From JBEKZQ01 sp049509675 (GTDB lineage: Bacteria > Planctomycetota > Planctomycetia > Pirellulales > Thermoguttaceae): a stretch of DNA of 26,665 bases. Shown piece after piece: positions 22,321-26,665 of this stretch. Positions within the stretch are counted from its first letter, which is position 1. Every line of letters begins with the position of its first letter. The translations under genes were made by a program, and so were the position numbers. The stretch covers positions 1 through 26,665 of the forward strand of contig JBEKZQ010000029.1 of the NCBI GenBank assembly GCA_049509675.1, written 5' to 3'. A model generated the notes under the pieces. That model made no database searches and was not told where the DNA came from. It saw nothing but the letters and a program-made list of their open reading frames with translations.

Positions 22321-22462
22321 TATAGGATGCGTCGCACGCGAGGACGCTGCCCCCGACACACGTGCAAGGCGCGAGAAAATGGCAGCATCGACAATCACCA
22401 CAAACTGTGTTAACTTAGCGTCGGGTAGAGAGACTTTCCCTTCTTCTTCAAGGAGACGACTC

Positions 22463-24262
22463 ATGGCTCGATTGTCTTGCTATGCGATGGCGCCGGCCGC
22501 GGTGCTGGCGATGTTCCTCACGGCGGCCCGGGCCGCCCAAGACGGACTGATTCTGAGCGGGGCCCGCGCTGTCCACGAAGACGTGCTGGCGGTCGTTCCA
22601 CGGGACGCGGTGGAGGTCGTCGTCTTCCGTCACCTGGACCAACTCAATGCCAAGGTGCAGCAACTTGGCCGGCTCGTACAGGCCCCCATCCCCGACCTGC
22701 TGGAACAGTTCAAGGCCGCCAGCGGACTGAAGGACGGGCTGGACGCCGCCGGCAGCGCGGCGATCCTGGTGATGCCCGGCGCGGAGGCCGGCGCCGCGCC
22801 TGTGCCGGTGCTGCTGTTGCCCGTCACCGATTATGGGAAGCTGGTCGAGCAACTCAAGCCGGAAAAGCCGGACGGGAAGATCGTCGAGGTGCAAGTGATG
22901 CGCGGCGAGTTCCTCATGGCCCAGCGCGGCAGCTATGCCGTTTTCGCCGAACAGCGGCACCGCGCGATTCTGGAGAAGGTGTTGGCCGCCAAGAAAAACC
23001 TCGCCGAGGATCTGACCTCCCTGAAGCCCTGGCTGGCCGAGAATGATATCGCGTCGGTGACGACGGCGCCGGGAATCAAGCTGTTTGTGGCCGCCGCCCA
23101 GAAACAGTTGGCCGCGGTCAAGGCGGTCCTGGGCGGCATGGGCAAGCAGGGTGCTCAGGCCATGGCGGCGTTCGTGGTCTATGACCAGATCCTGGCGGCC
23201 GCCGACAAGGAGGTGCGGCTGCTGGCGGTCGGCGCGCGGATCAGCCGGCAAGGCGAGATTCGCGTCCGCAGCCGCGTGCAATTCCTTTCCGGCGGAGAGG
23301 CGGCCCGGTCCTTGGCCACCGTAGAGCCGCCGACCGCGAATCTGTTGAGCGGCCTGCCGGACGAGCCCTTCGTGATGGCGCTGGGCAGCGTCGTGCCCAA
23401 GGCCATGTTCGACTTCTCGTTTGACCTGATGAAGAAAATGCCCAAGCTCTACGGCCTGAGCGACGAACAAATCGACAAGCTGGCCGAGGCATCGCGCGAC
23501 TCGGTGAGGCAATTGCGGCAGTTCTCCGTGATCCTCGGCGTGGGGAAGCCGGGCGCCCCGCTGTACAGCCACATGCTCATGTCTTTCCAGGCGGACGATG
23601 CCCGGGAGTATTTGGTCGATTACCAGAAGTTTGCCCAGCAGAGCAATAAGATCGTAGGGGAAACGACGGGCACGTTGCTCCCCAAGGTCGAGGTCAAGAA
23701 GATCGAAGTGGACGACAAGCCGGCCTTGCAACTGACGATGACCATGCCGAGTGCCGGCACACAGGCAATCCCGAATTACGCGGCGCTGATGGAGAAGATG
23801 TTCGGCCCGGGCGGCCGGATGGTCGCTTACATCGTGGCCGCCGATGCGCATACGGTGCTGCTGGGCTATACGGACCAGGAACTGCTGCGCAAGGCGTTGA
23901 AGGACGTCGGGCAGCCGGCCGCGCAGTTGGCCGCCCAACCGGCGGTGTCCAAGACGCTGGCCGCGCTGTTGCCCAAGGCCCAGGTGGTGGCCTGCTTCAG
24001 CCCGCAGGGGTGCGTGAGCTTCGTCAGCCAGGCGATGACGACGTTCCTGCCGCCCGGCCTTCCGCTGCCCAAAATCCCCGAGTTTCCCCGCACGCCGCCC
24101 ATCGGACTGGCCGCCAAGGCCGCCGATGGCGAGGTGCAGGTGGAACTGCTCGTGCCGGCAGCGGTGATCCGTGCGATCGGGACCTATGTCACGAAGGTGC
24201 GGCAGGGGACCGCTGTGGTCCCGCCGCCGGCGCAGCTCGAGTCGAAACCGGCCGAGAAGTAG
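22463..24262 (+). CDS. Secreted protein of unknown function, about 600 residues
   Basis: AAGGAG ahead of the ATG at 22463 and a signal peptide (AMAPAAVLAMFLTAARAA) define a 599-residue exported protein. Two parts look alike in plan: each begins with a short beta-rich motif (VVPRDAVEVVVFRHLDQLN at about 35-55 and LLSGLPDEPFVMALGSVVP near 295) followed by helices. This two-lobe plan recalls DUF3352-like exported proteins, but I cannot assign it. There are no catalytic motifs, no Cys-rich or metal sites, and no membrane anchor. The tail is Pro/Lys-rich (PPPAQLESKPAEK). It is divergent from the FucP-like gene. Confidence 0.75.
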   Translation: MARLSCYAMAPAAVLAMFLTAARAAQDGLILSGARAVHEDVLAVVPRDAVEVVVFRHLDQLNAKVQQLGRLVQAPIPDLLEQFKAASGLKDGLDAAGSAAILVMPGAEAGAAPVPVLLLPVTDYGKLVEQLKPEKPDGKIVEVQVMRGEFLMAQRGSYAVFAEQRHRAILEKVLAAKKNLAEDLTSLKPWLAENDIASVTTAPGIKLFVAAAQKQLAAVKAVLGGMGKQGAQAMAAFVVYDQILAAADKEVRLLAVGARISRQGEIRVRSRVQFLSGGEAARSLATVEPPTANLLSGLPDEPFVMALGSVVPKAMFDFSFDLMKKMPKLYGLSDEQIDKLAEASRDSVRQLRQFSVILGVGKPGAPLYSHMLMSFQADDAREYLVDYQKFAQQSNKIVGETTGTLLPKVEVKKIEVDDKPALQLTMTMPSAGTQAIPNYAALMEKMFGPGGRMVAYIVAADAHTVLLGYTDQELLRKALKDVGQPAAQLAAQPAVSKTLAALLPKAQVVACFSPQGCVSFVSQAMTTFLPPGLPLPKIPEFPRTPPIGLAAKAADGEVQVELLVPAAVIRAIGTYVTKVRQGTAVVPPPAQLESKPAEK

Positions 24263-24276
24263 TAGCGTGCCCCCGC

Positions 24277-24440
24277 TCAGGGGCGCTTGTCCACAATCCA
24301 AACATTCCGGAAGACCACCGGGAACCCGTGGGCCTGGACGTAGATGCCCCCGGGCTGCGGGCTCTCCGGGATCCCCGACGGCGTCGATCCCTTGATCGGG
24401 ACGTCATCGAGGATGACCACGCCAGCGGTGTCACCCGCCT
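24277..24440 (-). pseudogene. C-terminal remnant of a 3-keto-disaccharide hydrolase (DUF1080-like) gene
   Basis: The minus strand reads DTAGVVILDDVPIKGSTPSG, then PGGIYVQAHGFPVVFRNVWI and VDKRP before TGA. The ending Q-x-H-G-x-P-V-x-F-R-N-x-W-I is the characteristic C-terminus of the DUF1080/3-keto-disaccharide hydrolase family. No start codon or N-terminal domain is present; only about 52 codons remain. It abuts the end of the DUF3160-type gene in another frame, so a deletion probably joined the two. Confidence 0.6.
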
Positions 24441-26665
24441 GCTTTCTGTCTTGGAGCCGAGAGGTCGTCGCGCGAGATGCCGGAACGGCTCCAGTCCGGC
24501 GTTCTTGGCCGCGCGGGGGAATCGAGCAGCAATTTCCACTCGGCGTCGGTCAGTCGGTCTCCCCGCGAGAACTCATAATAGGGAAGGACAGCGCCCCGGC
24601 AGAGAACTTCGCCGCCTTTGACCGGATAGAGCACGTAAAAGGCGTGAGGTCGAGCAACCCCCACCTCCAGAAACTTGCCGGTATTGGGATTAGAGAACAC
24701 GTCCACCACGCGGGGTGCGTCGTCGTTGGGATCGAGGTACGAATTGCCGTCGTAAAACATCACCCGCGCCAAGGTGGTCCCATAGCCTTCTATGAACTTA
24801 TCCTCCTCCCTGCTGAAAGGCACCCTTCGCAACTGCTTGTGGGCGAGCGATTCCAGCCGGAGGCACAGGGTCGCGAGGAGTTGCCACCGGCTCTCCAGGT
24901 CGGGGTGCATCTCGCGCAAGGCCGCGACCAGGTTCGGATCGTTGGGCATCGGGCCTTGTTCGAGCTGTTGTGCCAGTTCGATTACCTTCTCACGCAGGTG
25001 CGCACCGTTGCCCTCTTCTCGTGCTCCGGCCGTTGGAAGACACTTCATCACGCGGCTGACCTTGCCCGCCAGCGTCCTGTCTTCCACAGAGATACCTTCG
25101 GCAGGGAGACGTTTGGCTATCGCCTTTTCTTCGTCCTCCACTTTCTTTTGGGCGATTATGCCCCTGCGAAGGTCCTCCGCAATACTGGGGAGGTCGATGT
25201 CAAACGCCCCGGACTGCTTCAGCAAGGCCCCGGCGCGTTCGGCAAGCCGGGCCATCCGAGCAAAGAACTCCGGGACGGGCTCAATGAATCCTGACGGCGA
25301 CTCCGCCCCGCCGAAGTACATTTCGTTCTGCTTCGCCTGCAAGGCACACGTGTGACGCAATTGCGCCCACCCGCTCAATAGAGTCCGACAGCTCTTGATT
25401 TGCCATGCCTCGCCGGACATCAAGGGCGGGGCGTCCGGCTCGGGCGCGGCCACCAAGGCCTCCAAGCACCGGAGGTACTCGCAGTAAAGGCTCTTGCCCG
25501 AGAAAAACACCTTGCAACGGTCGATCTCCTCGATCAATTTTCCTTCCCGTTGCGCGGCCAGCCGAGAGCGTGCAAAGGGCGACCCCAATGCGGCGCACAA
25601 TTCCAGGCCATCGGGGAAGTCACGTTGGAACTTGCGCAGATCGGTGCTCCTGCCGAAAAGCACGGCATCTGGCGTGCGCCGGGCAGGGATCACGCGCAGT
25701 GACAGTTCAGCGGGCAAGGCCGGGTCATCCGGCACGAAGGCAAGCTGATCGTTGATCTTCGCGGCTTCTCCGTCTCGCGCGGCCTGCTCCACGAATTTGT
25801 CTCGGACGCTGGCGGGCCACCATTCCTTGATTTCCAGATCAAACCGCGCGTTGCCATCCAGACCGAGGGAATCCAAGGTGTGGCTTGCAAACGCCAGGAG
25901 ATTCCAGTCGTCACCTGGGCCCAGGATCGCGTCAAAACCGCGAAACATATCGTGGAATACCCGCCCCCGCTCCGGCCCATTCTCAGACCGGTGATCGGTG
26001 ACGCAGTTAACCAGCATCAAGATCGCAACCAATTCTTCGTCCTTGTTGACACGAAAGGGGATGGATTGCAACCAACTGACGGCGCGAAAGTACCGCGCGA
26101 GCGCAGGCGTCTTCGTGTAGAAACCACGCGGCTTATAGCGGGCATAATCGAGGGCCATGAACCCACGATCGGGCGGGCCGAGCCACTTGGGCTTCAATTG
26201 GCCGCGAGCCGCCTCAACCCGGGCAACTTCCTCCTTCACGAAAGCTGCGACACGTGCATCCCCATCAACCTTCTCGCCCAAAAGTTGCAGGGCCGTGGCG
26301 ATTACCATCTGGGCCCGGAGCTTTGCGGCCAGTACCACTTGGGGCTTGCCGGTAAAGATCTTGTCGGCCGGTTCGAGGTTGGCCCAAATGAACTTGAGAA
26401 TGCCGCTGAGTTTTCGGGCGTTGGTCTGTTCCAGTCGCAGGATCGACTCTTCGTACAAGACGTGAAACCCATTGAGCAGGGAATCAGAGGTAATGAACAG
26501 CGGTACGTCGGACTCACTAAGGTACGGCCAAAAGACCTGTTTGAATGCCTGGTCCGTCACCAGGATCTTGTCCTTGCCGAGTCGTTCAATCTCCCTGGGA
26601 CTGAGACCTTCTTTCCGGGCCGCCCCCTTCCAATCATATCCATGTGCAGGGCCGGGCAGGTCTTT
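24431..26665 (-). CDS. DUF3160-type protein (5' end beyond window)
   Basis: At least 744 residues are encoded, and the frame is still open at the right edge, where the sequence reads DLPGPAHGYDWKGAARKEGL and EIERLGKDKILVTDQAFKQV. A GTG within VTDQA is only an internal codon. The family resemblance lies in FWPYLSESDVPLFITSDSLL, GFHVLYEESILRLEQ, the central FARSRLAAQREGKLIEEIDR and the C-terminal EVGVARPHAFYVLYPVKGGE and LCRGAVLPYYEFSRGDRLTD. DUF3160 proteins are usually exported and common in planctomycetes; their function is not known. The last residues (GISRDDLSAPRQKAGG) are unusual and overlap the downstream DUF1080-like remnant. Confidence 0.8.
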   Translation of the reverse strand, partial: KDLPGPAHGYDWKGAARKEGLSPREIERLGKDKILVTDQAFKQVFWPYLSESDVPLFITSDSLLNGFHVLYEESILRLEQTNARKLSGILKFIWANLEPADKIFTGKPQVVLAAKLRAQMVIATALQLLGEKVDGDARVAAFVKEEVARVEAARGQLKPKWLGPPDRGFMALDYARYKPRGFYTKTPALARYFRAVSWLQSIPFRVNKDEELVAILMLVNCVTDHRSENGPERGRVFHDMFRGFDAILGPGDDWNLLAFASHTLDSLGLDGNARFDLEIKEWWPASVRDKFVEQAARDGEAAKINDQLAFVPDDPALPAELSLRVIPARRTPDAVLFGRSTDLRKFQRDFPDGLELCAALGSPFARSRLAAQREGKLIEEIDRCKVFFSGKSLYCEYLRCLEALVAAPEPDAPPLMSGEAWQIKSCRTLLSGWAQLRHTCALQAKQNEMYFGGAESPSGFIEPVPEFFARMARLAERAGALLKQSGAFDIDLPSIAEDLRRGIIAQKKVEDEEKAIAKRLPAEGISVEDRTLAGKVSRVMKCLPTAGAREEGNGAHLREKVIELAQQLEQGPMPNDPNLVAALREMHPDLESRWQLLATLCLRLESLAHKQLRRVPFSREEDKFIEGYGTTLARVMFYDGNSYLDPNDDAPRVVDVFSNPNTGKFLEVGVARPHAFYVLYPVKGGEVLCRGAVLPYYEFSRGDRLTDAEWKLLLDSPARPRTPDWSRSGISRDDLSAPRQKAGG

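Noticed and set aside
24264..24290. Terminator after the unknown exported protein
   Set aside because: GCCCC and GGGGC can pair, but no T run follows, so I do not call it.
22448..24301. Minus-strand frame of 617 codons opposite the unknown exported protein
   Set aside because: The plus frame has a ribosome site and signal peptide, and the minus frame is a GC-driven His/Gln/Arg-rich shadow.

Overview
This window most likely comes from a planctomycete chromosome (Planctomycetota, probably a Pirellulales-like lineage). The DNA is GC-rich. A secreted sulfatase, a GH92 glycosidase, a SUMF1-domain protein, a Gfo/Idh/MocA oxidoreductase, a URO-D-like protein, an SSS symporter, a FucP-like transporter and a DUF3160-type protein together are typical of that phylum. 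All family calls are from memory of sequence motifs; no search was run.

Region A (about 1-6650) is a mobile-element zone. It starts with a replication-relaxation-type protein. A tight plus-strand cassette follows: an acyl-carrier-like protein, an XRE repressor, an ImmA/IrrE Zn-peptidase, an excisionase-like HTH protein and a tyrosine integrase. The cassette has its own candidate promoter with a perfect inverted repeat lying over the -10 box. Four 11-bp direct repeats, an intrinsic terminator and an odd minus-strand tRNA-Ser(CGA) come next; the tRNA 3' end faces the integrase, as expected for an att site. On the other side of the tRNA lie a second, non-canonical integrase and a convergent excisionase-like HTH gene. 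Two gene remnants end the zone, one of them a DUF488 piece.

Region B (6715-9264) holds a complete single-subunit quinol nitric-oxide reductase (NorZ type), probably for NO detoxification, followed by a small broken reading frame.

Region C (9476-22204) is a polysaccharide or glycoconjugate utilisation region. On the plus strand a discoidin-domain protein is translationally coupled to a sulfatase carrying a C-terminal LamG-like domain, followed by a GH92 alpha-mannosidase. On the minus strand, read right to left, are a FucP-like transporter, a small membrane protein, a secreted SUMF1-domain protein, a Gfo/Idh/MocA oxidoreductase, an SSS symporter, a broken small secreted gene, a truncated GH29 fucosidase start and a URO-D-like protein. 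Desulfation, demannosylation and sugar import fit a sulfated mannose- and fucose-containing glycan, but the fucosidase step is broken here.

Region D (22205-26665) has a divergent control region with a GntR-like palindrome, a secreted protein of unknown function, the C-terminal remnant of a 3-keto-disaccharide hydrolase (DUF1080-like) gene, and a DUF3160-type protein running off the right edge.

Two families of small palindromic repeats are scattered between the genes and have become the ends of several reading frames. The most unusual item is the acyl-carrier-like gene built into an XRE/ImmA phage-type control operon.
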